Assembly (NCBI GenBank): GCA_025055755.1
Contig: JANWWF010000003.1
Coordinates: 40,014-104,013, forward strand
Direction of reading: 5' to 3'
Length of the DNA: 64,000 nt
From: Candidatus Kapaibacterium sp.
GTDB taxonomy: Bacteria; Bacteroidota; Ignavibacteria; Kapaibacteriales; NICIL-2
This document shows positions 55,025 through 63,658 of this stretch, piece by piece. The notes under the pieces were generated by a model, which was not told where the DNA came from, ran no database searches, and saw nothing but the letters and a program-made list of their open reading frames with translations. How positions within the stretch are numbered: the stretch's first letter is position 1; the number at the start of each line of letters is the position of its first letter. The position numbers and the translations under genes are program-made.

Positions 55025-55544
55025 GTATGGCTTTGACTGTTAGCATTCCAAAGACTATTCCCCCTATCCACCCACTGATCACATCAAAAGGAAAATGGAC
55101 TCCCACATATATCCGTGAAAACCCGACCAGTAAAGCAGCGAACCACCACAACCATCGCCCGCGGCGATAGAAAGCACTCACTACCGTGGCAACTGCTGCC
55201 ATGTTCACCGCATGGGATGAAGGAAATGAGGGTCCATCAGCACAGGGAATGCGCAGAATAACTTGGGGCAGTTGACGACATGGTCGCTCTCGTGCAACGA
55301 GTGGCTTGATTAAACGGTTCGTTATTGGATCAGCCACTGCTACGGCAGCCAAGACCAATAATGCACATTGCCGCCCCGTCTTTCCCCCTCGTACGACAAG
55401 CCATCCGATGCCAAGCACAAACACCGGCAACCACCATTGCAACTTGGTAACAATTGGCATCACTGCATCAAACACCACATTGCTCGCCCCTTGGTTAATG
55501 GCGGTAAAAAGCAGCTGATCAACCCACAGCAAAAAGGACAGCAT
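54978..55544 (-). CDS. PAP2-family membrane phosphatase
   Basis: A 188-residue integral membrane PAP2 (type 2 phosphatidic acid phosphatase/undecaprenyl-pyrophosphatase-like) enzyme. The three catalytic motifs are complete: KPLVARERP, PSFPSSHAVN and SRIYVGVHFPFD. Five to six membrane segments are predicted. It acts on a lipid phosphate on the outer face. The C-terminus is basic (LLQKRRLRWW). The last codons coincide with a terminator-like stem that works on the opposite strand. It is upstream of hslO on the minus strand. Confidence 0.92.
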   Translation of the reverse strand: MLSFLLWVDQLLFTAINQGASNVVFDAVMPIVTKLQWWLPVFVLGIGWLVVRGGKTGRQCALLVLAAVAVADPITNRLIKPLVARERPCRQLPQVILRIPCADGPSFPSSHAVNMAAVATVVSAFYRRGRWLWWFAALLVGFSRIYVGVHFPFDVISGWIGGIVFGMLTVKAIQKSAALLQKRRLRWW

Positions 55545-55614
55545 AAACTTCGTCTAATGACTAACGCTATTGCCATGCTAAGTTACGAGTGTGCTTTCCA
55601 CTAATGCTTGTCGC

Positions 55615-56784
55615 ATGGAAATTCACCGTCGCTGGTTATCGCGTCCTCGAGTTGTTGTTGGTGCAATGAGCGGCACATCCTGCGATGGTGTTGATGCAGC
55701 AATGGTTCGCTTGCATCACCATCGAGGAAGAATCAAGATCGAGCTCCTGAGCACAGCAAACGTAGAATTTTCCTTACCGTTCCGGAAAGCGCTGCTCAAC
55801 GCTACTGAAGGGCATCTCACAGTCGAAGAGCTTGCTGAACTTGGTATTGTGCTGATGGATTATTACCGTCGTGCCATTGCCGAGAGTATTGACTACGCCG
55901 GGATTTCGCCCGATGCTGTAGGCGTTCACGGACAAACCCTCTGGCATGCACCGGTGGGGAATGTTCGATGGGGGATCAAATGTCGAACAACCTTTCAGTT
56001 AGCAGTGCCTGCAGTTCTTGCTGCAGCATTCAATGTTCCTGTCGTTAGCGATGTGCGCACCACCGACATTATTCTTGGGGGACAAGGTGCACCTCTTGTT
56101 CCTATTCTTGATTGGGAATTATTGCGCAATCCTACGAAGTACATTATAGCACTCAACATTGGAGGCATAGCAAACATTACCCTGCTCCCTCCCACCGCAA
56201 GTTTTGAAAACCTAATTGCATTTGACACAGGTCCAGGGAATGTTTGGATTGACTATGCGATGCAGCGTTATTGGGGCAAGCGCTATGACGTGGGAGGCAC
56301 TACTGCCGCAAGTGGACAGATTGTTCCTCATCTTGCAGCACAACTACAGAAGATTGATTACGTGACTGTCCCACCGCCTAAATCCACTGGCAGGGAGCTG
56401 TTCTCTCAGCAAATGATTGAAGAACTCATTCGACCTCTCGACCGAACACTAATACCAGCAGAAGACATCATTACCACGCTTACCTGGTTCACTGCTTGGA
56501 GTATTGCAGAGAATATTCGGCGCTATGCAACAGACCAAGCAACGATTGTTGTCTCAGGTGGTGGAGCGCATAATGCAACCCTTCTTGCGATGCTTCAACA
56601 AGAGCTTCCTGCTGCCCACATTATCCGCCTGACAGACTACTGCAGCATCCCAGAACAAGCGAAGGAAGCAGTGTTGATAGCATACATTGCATATCGGACG
56701 TTAGGCGGCCTCCCTTCGAACATCCCATCGGTCACGGGAGCTTCCCGCCCTGCTATTCTTGGCTCAATTACCCCACCACCCTAA
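55615..56784 (+). CDS. anmK: Anhydro-N-acetylmuramic acid kinase
   Basis: A 389-residue sugar kinase that phosphorylates 1,6-anhydro-MurNAc from peptidoglycan turnover and opens its ring. ATP-site and catalytic landmarks are GAMSGTSCDGVDAAMV (about 16-31), GVHGQTLWHAP, NIGGIANITLLPP and DTGPGNVWIDYAM. ATG 55615 is chosen; an upstream ATG adds eight residues. It complements murA, murF and mraY as wall recycling, though it is on its own. A strong terminator follows after 5 nt. Confidence 0.95.
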   Translation: MEIHRRWLSRPRVVVGAMSGTSCDGVDAAMVRLHHHRGRIKIELLSTANVEFSLPFRKALLNATEGHLTVEELAELGIVLMDYYRRAIAESIDYAGISPDAVGVHGQTLWHAPVGNVRWGIKCRTTFQLAVPAVLAAAFNVPVVSDVRTTDIILGGQGAPLVPILDWELLRNPTKYIIALNIGGIANITLLPPTASFENLIAFDTGPGNVWIDYAMQRYWGKRYDVGGTTAASGQIVPHLAAQLQKIDYVTVPPPKSTGRELFSQQMIEELIRPLDRTLIPAEDIITTLTWFTAWSIAENIRRYATDQATIVVSGGGAHNATLLAMLQQELPAAHIIRLTDYCSIPEQAKEAVLIAYIAYRTLGGLPSNIPSVTGASRPAILGSITPPP

Positions 56785-56789
56785 AAAGC

Positions 56790-56820
56790 AAAGGGGCAGG
56801 ACTTTTTTCCTGCCCCTTTT
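56790..56820 (+). terminator. Intrinsic terminator after anmK
   Basis: An 11-bp stem (56790-56800 with 56809-56819), an eight-base loop rich in T, and a short T-tract. It begins 5 nt after the anmK stop. On the other strand the A-rich left side could also help end the T9SS gene, since the stops are only 58 nt apart. Confidence 0.85.
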
Positions 56821-56842
56821 CACCAAGCTTTGCGGAGCCCTT

Positions 56843-58036
56843 CTACCGCACAATCACCAATGGCGCAGAAAGCCGATAGGTGCCGCTTCGGAGGATGCAC
56901 CGATACATTCCTGGAGCAAGGAATGCAACACTTGTTTCGATTTTCTGCTCAGCACCACCCGATACTCCATTCCACAGAGTGGCTACTGTCCGACCGCTAA
57001 GATCAACAACTTCGATCATCGCTGGTACAGCTGTAGGTGTTGTGAGAACTACCGTTACACTTTCGCTGGCTGGCGATGGATCAATCCGCAAGCGGTACCC
57101 AGCAATAAATGCTTCTTCCTCTGCCGATAGGGCTTGAACAGTAACTACCTCCGACTCTACAGTACCACAGCGATTGGTAATTACAACTTTGTATTGTCCT
57201 GCATCGTTGGCAGTAACATTGGTGATTGTGTACGTATTGCTTGTTGCACCCGAGATTGGCTGATTATCCTTGAACCACTGATACTGAAGGGGAGCAGTTC
57301 CCGTTGCTTGCACCGTCATTTGGAAAGAACGTCCTATCGCTGCTGTTCCACCCTGGGGCTGTCGGGTAATTGTTGGAGGTGTTTCAACGGTAAGTGTTGC
57401 TGTATTACTTGTAATGTCACCGCAATCGCTTGAGATTCGACAGTAGACTTGAGCACCATTGAGCGTTTCGTCAACGGTTCGCGAGATAGAGCTACGTGTT
57501 TCGCCAGGTACTGCTACTCCAGCGACATACCACTGATAGCGAACATTCAGTCCACCTGTGACCGTTACACTCATTGTCGCCTGCTGTCCGCTACATACTG
57601 TTACATCCTGAGGATGCTGAGTAATAGTGGGAGCAGGAATTACTGTCACCCGGGCAAGAGCTGTAACAGGATTTACTCCTGTCGCATTAGTCACACTGAC
57701 CACCACAGTGTAGTCCCCTGCTTCTGCACTGCTAACATTGCTAATTGTCAGGGTATTTGTCGTCGTTCCGCTATACTTTCCTCCATCTGTCAACGGACGA
57801 TTCTCGAATAACCATTGGTAGCCGAATTGTGCATTCGGATAGTCGGTCGTCGCTTGGACACTAAGAGTCACATTCTGTCCCTCACAGACAGTCACATCTT
57901 GAGGGGACTGAACAATCGTAATCTTATACTCTGTCGCAGAAACCTGGGTGGTTATCCCTGCAACAAGGCTCAATACAATGATGCCCAAGATAGCCCCCAC
58001 ACCGAGAGAGCAGATTAAGTTAGTAAAGCGTTTCAT
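56843..58036 (-). CDS. Secreted Ig-domain protein with T9SS sorting tail
   Basis: A 397-residue cargo protein. After a signal/anchor at about 8-33 come three Ig-like repeats (about 38-125, 127-210, 212-295), each with a TVCEGQ/TVCSGQ-like first strand and YQWLFENRPLTDGG/YQWYVAGVAV motifs and paired Cys. Residues about 300-397 form a Por secretion tail: EVVDLSGRTVATLW, then GMYRCILRSGTYRLSAPLVIVR-type ending. This directs export through the type IX system. Start at 58036 is chosen for its signal peptide; about 117 nt of extra open frame precede it. It shares its end signature with the next two genes. Confidence 0.9.
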   Translation of the reverse strand: MKRFTNLICSLGVGAILGIIVLSLVAGITTQVSATEYKITIVQSPQDVTVCEGQNVTLSVQATTDYPNAQFGYQWLFENRPLTDGGKYSGTTTNTLTISNVSSAEAGDYTVVVSVTNATGVNPVTALARVTVIPAPTITQHPQDVTVCSGQQATMSVTVTGGLNVRYQWYVAGVAVPGETRSSISRTVDETLNGAQVYCRISSDCGDITSNTATLTVETPPTITRQPQGGTAAIGRSFQMTVQATGTAPLQYQWFKDNQPISGATSNTYTITNVTANDAGQYKVVITNRCGTVESEVVTVQALSAEEEAFIAGYRLRIDPSPASESVTVVLTTPTAVPAMIEVVDLSGRTVATLWNGVSGGAEQKIETSVAFLAPGMYRCILRSGTYRLSAPLVIVR

Positions 58037-58302
58037 GGTACAACGAAAGATAGTGGAACATACTACTAATAGTTTGCTTTCGCTTGATTTCTTCAGTACA
58101 GGCATCGCTCTATTCTGCCCCACCGCATAAGAATAAGGTAAACGATGTTCCATCTACATCATGCATTGGTGAGTTAAACAACCTCGCTGGACACCACACT
58201 TGTGCACACTCCTACCCGCCACACAAGTGCTGATGCGCTGCCGGCTCGAAAATACAAAGTCCTTTTGGAAAAAACAAACAAAATTTTACACTTCCTTCAC
58301 CG
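58037..58302. other. Gap with no supported gene
   Basis: 266 nt between the Ig-domain gene and the terminator of the large cargo gene. It should contain the promoter of the Ig-domain gene. I see a weak TAGTAT box near 58070 on the minus strand but no -35 partner worth calling, and no protein or RNA gene. Confidence 0.4.
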
Positions 58303-58344
58303 AAAAAAATTGCCGCGGAGGAAGCTGCACGCTTCCCCCGCGGC
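58303..58344 (-). terminator. Intrinsic terminator of the large T9SS cargo gene
   Basis: On the minus strand a G+C-rich stem of 7 bp, one mismatch, then 6 bp (58312-58325 with 58331-58344), a five-base loop, then a seven-T run (58309-58303). It lies 21 nt after the stop codon. Confidence 0.9.
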
Positions 58345-58365
58345 TGTATTGATGCTGCTTTTTCC

Positions 58366-61300
58366 CTACCGTACAATCACCAGTGGAACCGAGAGTTGAT
58401 ATCCTTTGGAGCGGAGGACGCAGCGATATACACCTGACGACAAGCCAGCAGCCTCCAACCCAACCTCTACGCGCTCTGCCCCAAGTTCTCCTTGCCACAA
58501 TCGCTCCACTACTCGACCCGCTGCATCAACTATCTCTACCTCCACAACGGAACCTACTGGCCCTCCTATCACCACCACTCCTTGCTCCTGTATCGGCTGC
58601 GGATGAACTCTTAACCAATAGCCTGCCGCCAGCGCATCCTCTTCCACACTCGACAGCGCAATCTGCACATCACTGGACACCACCGTCCCACACTCGTTGC
58701 TCACCTCCACCACATACCGACCCACATCACTTGACCCAACGTTGCTGATCCGATACACCGAACCCGTCGCCCCCGGGATCACCTGCCCATCCTTCTTCCA
58801 CTGATACCGCAACCCCTCGCCCTCGGCTACCACTCGCAACTCCACCGTACCCCCTATACTCACCTCCCCACCTCGCGGCTCCTCCACGATCCGCGGCTGC
58901 CGCTTGACCGTCACCACCGCCTCCCGACTGCTCACCTGACCACACTCGTTGCTCACTACACACCGCACCCGCATCCCATCCATCGCCGCTACCACCACCT
59001 GCTCAATACTCGACCCCGTCGCCCAAGGTATCGCCGCTCCCCCTGCATACCACTGATACCGCAATCCGCCCCCTTGCGCCTCCACACTCATCCGAGCCAC
59101 CTGCCCCTCGCATACCGCCACATCCTCCGGCTCCTCCACAATCACCGGCACCCGATCCACCACCACCTGCGCACTGGCACTGGCTACCGCTCCACCAGGA
59201 TTTGCCACCACCTCCACCATGTACTCTCCTGCTTCATCCACCGTAATGTCACTGATCTCAAGCATAGAGGTGGTAGTACCCCGATACCGCCCTCCATCAC
59301 TCAATGCTTGCCCATTTCTGAACCATCGGTAACTATACTCAGCATTCGGTATGTTTGAACTTACTTGCACACTCAAGGTCACTTGCTCTCCGCTACACAC
59401 TCGCATGTCTCTGGGTCCTTGTACAATCTCAACCTGACCAAGGTACAACCCACCATTCAACGATTGTTGACTGCCACACAACCCACTCACAACGCAGTAA
59501 TAATCATCCCCTAAATCGGACTGTCGCACATTCCGTATCGTCAACTCATTCGTAGTAGCCCCCGTAATGCGCCCATCATCGAGCAATGCTGTTGTGCCTC
59601 GATACCATTGGTATTGCAGACCGATTCCTAGTATCTCTGCACCCACTGCTTCGACAGTTAGGCGCGCTGTGCCTCCTATCCTTACCGCCACATTTGCTGG
59701 ATGCTTGGCTATCTCAGTTTGAGGTGCCAAGTTAACAACTGCCGTATTAGTCAGCACTTGTTCTGTTCCACACGTACCAAATAACACGCAGTGGTATAAC
59801 CCTGCACTTTCATGATCCACACTTGTAAGGATCAACTCTTGATTTGTAGCCCACTGAAGAGGAGAACCGTCCTTATGCCAGAGATACCCTAACACAGTTC
59901 CCCTTGCTTCAACCTTTAGACGTACTTCCTGTCCACGGCACACTGTTTGACTCCTCGGATGCTGCGCTATTTGGATCGGTACGTTCACTCTCACTTGAAT
60001 TGATGGGCTTGTCACTGCATCTGCTCCTCCCGTAGCCGTCACATACAGCTCATAGGTACCTGCATGCAATGATGGATCGGCACTCTGCACGGTAAGAGTA
60101 TTAGTCGTTGTCCCCGTAAAACCATTTTCACCTTCTACTAAATTCTCACCATTTCGCCGCCACTGGTACGATAGTTGGGCCCCATATGTTACTTGTGCTG
60201 TCGCTGCGAGTGTAAGACTCTCTCCCTGACATACCTCGATATCAGCTGGAGGAAGAGCAGTGAACGATATTACCGGGATAATCTGGTGTGCACCATTGTA
60301 CACTTCACTCCGATAGCGTGAGTTGCCGAAGATATCATCAGGCACATCATCCCGGAGACCCATGTTGTACGTTCCATTTGAGGTCGAACCTAACCCGTAC
60401 AGCCGGCTATCTACTTCTGTCAGCGACAAATCGCCTGCTGCTGGATTTGCAAACACAATCGGTGCAAACTGGCTATTCTGATCGCGACCAGTAGTGGTTC
60501 GCCAATCCACAAGTTCGTTACCTGCGGAACCTTTCGGAACGGCGGTCCAATTCCAGTATCCCAAGGTACTTCCTGGTGTGTGTACCGTGTTGTAGTCTAA
60601 CGCGGCTATCGCAGATGCAGCGTCGATGTCCATTACCGCACTTTGACCATTAGCTACATAAAAGATATTATTGTGTAGTGTCAAGTCACTACCCCCGCTA
60701 GACCTAAACGGAACCCCCATCTGCGCATCAGTAGCGTTGCCATCAGAGTACACTGTGTTATGGAAGAACTTAGTATTTGAGGTTCCGCTACACACTATCC
60801 CGCCCCTTATACCTCCAGAGATGCGAATAAAGTTATTCGCTACCAAAGGTGTACCCGATAAATTGCTTGGCCGCCACCCCATGTATAACCCTGCTGCCCA
60901 CCCCCATGCAGAGCCAGAGCCAGTAAGCACTATTCGATTTTTCTCAATCCGTGTATTGCCGTCGTTGTAGTCTACCCCTATTCCATACTCAACTACGCTA
61001 GACCCACTGACAATATAATTCCGACGAACTACAAGACCCTCGGTCCCGTAAGAGTAGATTGCTGCCTGAGCAAAATCGGTAAACGTATTATCTTCGAACC
61101 GATGCTCTGGTGCATACGGATCCATCCATCGTAGGATATACACCCCGTAGCTACCTTTTTTGAAGGTACAGCTTTTCACCAGCAAGTTAGAGTGGTAAGC
61201 GTTTCCACCAGAGAGTAGCAGAGTATAATCATAGCCTCCCCATCCTGGAGGTACTTGTCCAACAAAGGTTACACTGTCGAATGTCACTCCATCGCACCCG

Positions 61301-63522
61301 CTATTGTAGTCTTCTCCCATCATTTCTACACATACAGCCCAATTAGCACCTCCATCCCCTGTTGCCTCAACTGTTAATCGTTTGAATGTCACATAGTCCG
61401 CATTCAGTAACCGAATTGTTGGTTCCCCACCCCATACGCCTGTGTTATTAAGACGTGGTTTTGGAGTTGCACCTCCATTGTGCTGAATAATAACGGAAGC
61501 TGGATCGCCATTTTCCGCTTGGAAGAGAATCGGTCGGTTAGACTGACTTCCAGGTACACTTTCGATGAAAACATGACCAGTGTATGTTCCTGGACGAATG
61601 TTGAAGGTAACCGGTCCCAGCACTCCCGCCATCCTAAGTGCATGCGAGGCTGCAACGACATTCGGGAAATTCGGATTGGTTCCCCCAATTGTGTAAGTGC
61701 CATTGAGGGCTGGCATCAGCTCTGCCGTTATTGAATTGTTTACTGAATTTTCGTCCGTTTGAGCATTTGGGCAACAGACAGTGGCACTAATGGTAGTTAT
61801 CGCACCATCTGCGAAGTTTGCTGAACCTAACTCTACTATCGTTTCTCCGGTATGGGACAGTGTGCCACTCCAGTTTACGGGACTCTGCGGAGTACCGTTA
61901 ACAGACCACGTTATTTGAGCACTTGAGACCGTTTGAAGACCATAATTCCGCATTCGAACTCGCACTACCTGTGTCCCTGCACTAAATGGCGCCGCTGGTG
62001 AAACAGTTGCCACTAAACCCACATCATAATCGCACACCTTGAACTTACCAACAAACATTGCAGCACTGAATCCACCGTTTTGAAGTTGAGGTGCCCAGCT
62101 TTCTGTACCAAAAGTCAATTGATTGCTGTAATACTCCCCTGCCAATGCTCCTTCTTTGCGAGTTGGATGAAGGTAAAAATGCCAAGACTGGTCAGAGTTC
62201 ATGCCCTGCACTACTAATCCGCTTACTGGATCACCACTGGAGTTCCACATGACCACAAAGCAGTCAGGATTCCCGCTATTGAGAGTGAAGGTAGTCGCGC
62301 CGTGGCTCCAAGTTGAGCTGTAAAAATATCCCCCCGCATAAACGCGTCCATCCACATCAATCCCTCCTCCCACAGCATATTCGTCACCTGTTCCACCTGT
62401 CCGCCGAGCCCATACTACATTACCGCTTGTGCTAAAACGAATGGCAAAAACATCGTGTCCTCCTGCCGAATTGAGAGGATAATTCACATCGCCCCCTCCA
62501 TAGCTTGGACCACTCCAGTCGCTAAAGTGCCCTACTAAGACTATGCTTCCACTTGCGTTTACTGCAAGACCTGCAGCAATTTCTGCATTGTTACCACCAA
62601 TTCCCCACCGTGCCCATTGAACGGTTCCCGCAGAATTCAACTTACACAGGTACACCTCTGGAGTGTTGTAGTAAGAGGTGGTAATGAAAGTACTATTCGA
62701 ACCTATATACGTCGTTGCACTATAATAAGATACTCCACACACGTATACATTACCACTCCCATCAACAGCAACCCCGTTAGCGCCTCCCCCCCACATGTCC
62801 CAACCATCTCCTCCGATCGAGCGTGCCCATTGTATAACGCCATTTGAGTTGTATTTAGCGACATAGTTATCCACGGAGCCAAAGGATGTTAGGGGTACTG
62901 TTACTGTACTACCATTAGAGTAAAAAGTTGTTGTGCCATCATACACTCCTACAATGTAGCAATCGCCACTTTGCCGGTCTACCGCAAGGTTGTAGCTGTA
63001 ATCCCACCAACCAGCGCTAGCTTGGCGCGTTGCCCATTGAACTGTGCCGTTTGCATCATATTTGACGATAAACGCGTCCGCTCCACCCATCCCTGGTAGC
63101 GAGAAGTTTCCAAAATCGCAGGGATTTCCCTCGTAGCTCCCACTAATGTACACATTCCCACTGTTATCAACATCAATTCCGTAGACGTAATCAGGTCCCG
63201 TACTACCTCCGCTTCGCACCCATTGGAGAACTCCACTTGGATTGTATTTTGCAACAAAAACATCTGCATCCCCCATACCCCCAGTAGCTGTAAGCGTTAC
63301 GTTCCCTATTGTTGCAAAATGCCAGAAGATACCAGCGACATATACATTACCCTGATTATCTATCACAGTACGATATGCACTGACGTAGTTCCAGTTGACA
63401 GTGCTAGTATTCGGACTTGACCCTCGTGCCCAATGCCAAGATTGAGCGTAAGCAGAAAGAGCTAAGAACAATATGCTCACTATGATAACTACCCAGCGAG
63501 CAACAGAAGCAAGCTTTGTCAT
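58366..63522 (-). CDS. Large multi-domain T9SS cargo protein (propeller, beta-helix, six Ig domains, sorting tail)
   Basis: A 1718-residue secreted protein. The signal peptide (ILFLALSAYAQ) is followed by a beta-propeller of SBBP-like repeats (about 25-455; repeating DNSGNVYISGSY, DGSGNVYVCGVS), a CARDB-like beta-sandwich (about 490-580), a right-handed beta-helix region (about 600-1010) and six Ig-like domains (about 1030-1620) with repeated SLTLAA/TVCRGQ and YQWRRNG/YQWYRG motifs. A Por tail (EIVDAAGRVVERLW ... VYRCVLRSKGY) ends it. ATG 63522 has GGAG seven bases upstream. The last two Ig domains and the tail (58366 to about 59260) are strikingly more G+C-rich than the rest. Probable adhesin or surface matrix protein. 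Confidence 0.9.
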   Translation of the reverse strand: MTKLASVARWVVIIVSILFLALSAYAQSWHWARGSSPNTSTVNWNYVSAYRTVIDNQGNVYVAGIFWHFATIGNVTLTATGGMGDADVFVAKYNPSGVLQWVRSGGSTGPDYVYGIDVDNSGNVYISGSYEGNPCDFGNFSLPGMGGADAFIVKYDANGTVQWATRQASAGWWDYSYNLAVDRQSGDCYIVGVYDGTTTFYSNGSTVTVPLTSFGSVDNYVAKYNSNGVIQWARSIGGDGWDMWGGGANGVAVDGSGNVYVCGVSYYSATTYIGSNSTFITTSYYNTPEVYLCKLNSAGTVQWARWGIGGNNAEIAAGLAVNASGSIVLVGHFSDWSGPSYGGGDVNYPLNSAGGHDVFAIRFSTSGNVVWARRTGGTGDEYAVGGGIDVDGRVYAGGYFYSSTWSHGATTFTLNSGNPDCFVVMWNSSGDPVSGLVVQGMNSDQSWHFYLHPTRKEGALAGEYYSNQLTFGTESWAPQLQNGGFSAAMFVGKFKVCDYDVGLVATVSPAAPFSAGTQVVRVRMRNYGLQTVSSAQITWSVNGTPQSPVNWSGTLSHTGETIVELGSANFADGAITTISATVCCPNAQTDENSVNNSITAELMPALNGTYTIGGTNPNFPNVVAASHALRMAGVLGPVTFNIRPGTYTGHVFIESVPGSQSNRPILFQAENGDPASVIIQHNGGATPKPRLNNTGVWGGEPTIRLLNADYVTFKRLTVEATGDGGANWAVCVEMMGEDYNSGCDGVTFDSVTFVGQVPPGWGGYDYTLLLSGGNAYHSNLLVKSCTFKKGSYGVYILRWMDPYAPEHRFEDNTFTDFAQAAIYSYGTEGLVVRRNYIVSGSSVVEYGIGVDYNDGNTRIEKNRIVLTGSGSAWGWAAGLYMGWRPSNLSGTPLVANNFIRISGGIRGGIVCSGTSNTKFFHNTVYSDGNATDAQMGVPFRSSGGSDLTLHNNIFYVANGQSAVMDIDAASAIAALDYNTVHTPGSTLGYWNWTAVPKGSAGNELVDWRTTTGRDQNSQFAPIVFANPAAGDLSLTEVDSRLYGLGSTSNGTYNMGLRDDVPDDIFGNSRYRSEVYNGAHQIIPVISFTALPPADIEVCQGESLTLAATAQVTYGAQLSYQWRRNGENLVEGENGFTGTTTNTLTVQSADPSLHAGTYELYVTATGGADAVTSPSIQVRVNVPIQIAQHPRSQTVCRGQEVRLKVEARGTVLGYLWHKDGSPLQWATNQELILTSVDHESAGLYHCVLFGTCGTEQVLTNTAVVNLAPQTEIAKHPANVAVRIGGTARLTVEAVGAEILGIGLQYQWYRGTTALLDDGRITGATTNELTIRNVRQSDLGDDYYCVVSGLCGSQQSLNGGLYLGQVEIVQGPRDMRVCSGEQVTLSVQVSSNIPNAEYSYRWFRNGQALSDGGRYRGTTTSMLEISDITVDEAGEYMVEVVANPGGAVASASAQVVVDRVPVIVEEPEDVAVCEGQVARMSVEAQGGGLRYQWYAGGAAIPWATGSSIEQVVVAAMDGMRVRCVVSNECGQVSSREAVVTVKRQPRIVEEPRGGEVSIGGTVELRVVAEGEGLRYQWKKDGQVIPGATGSVYRISNVGSSDVGRYVVEVSNECGTVVSSDVQIALSSVEEDALAAGYWLRVHPQPIQEQGVVVIGGPVGSVVEVEIVDAAGRVVERLWQGELGAERVEVGLEAAGLSSGVYRCVLRSKGYQLSVPLVIVR
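58595..58707. repeat. Near-identical 113-nt block, copy 1
   Basis: Matches 63888-64000 at 112 of 113 positions. It encodes the end of the last Ig domain and the start of the T9SS sorting tail, including DVQIALSSVEEDALAAGYWL. Just 5' on the plus strand (3' in the gene) the two genes diverge. Confidence 0.9.
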
Positions 63523-63597
63523 TGCAGGCTCCTTCAAGAAGTTAAACATCCATCACTTGAGCGCGCTTTTGACTGCTTGGCGAGCACAAATGTTCCC

Positions 63598-63637
63598 AAA
63601 AAATTAAGCGCGGTGGCTTAGCTACCTACCCCGCTTA
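63598..63637 (-). terminator. Probable intrinsic terminator of the right-edge cargo gene
   Basis: On the minus strand: a 6-bp stem (63605-63610 with 63632-63637) extended by 3 bp after a mismatch, a loop of 13 bases, and a run of six T (63603-63598). It lies 21 nt after the stop. Confidence 0.6.
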
Positions 63638-63658
63638 AAGGTGCAGCATATTGTCACC

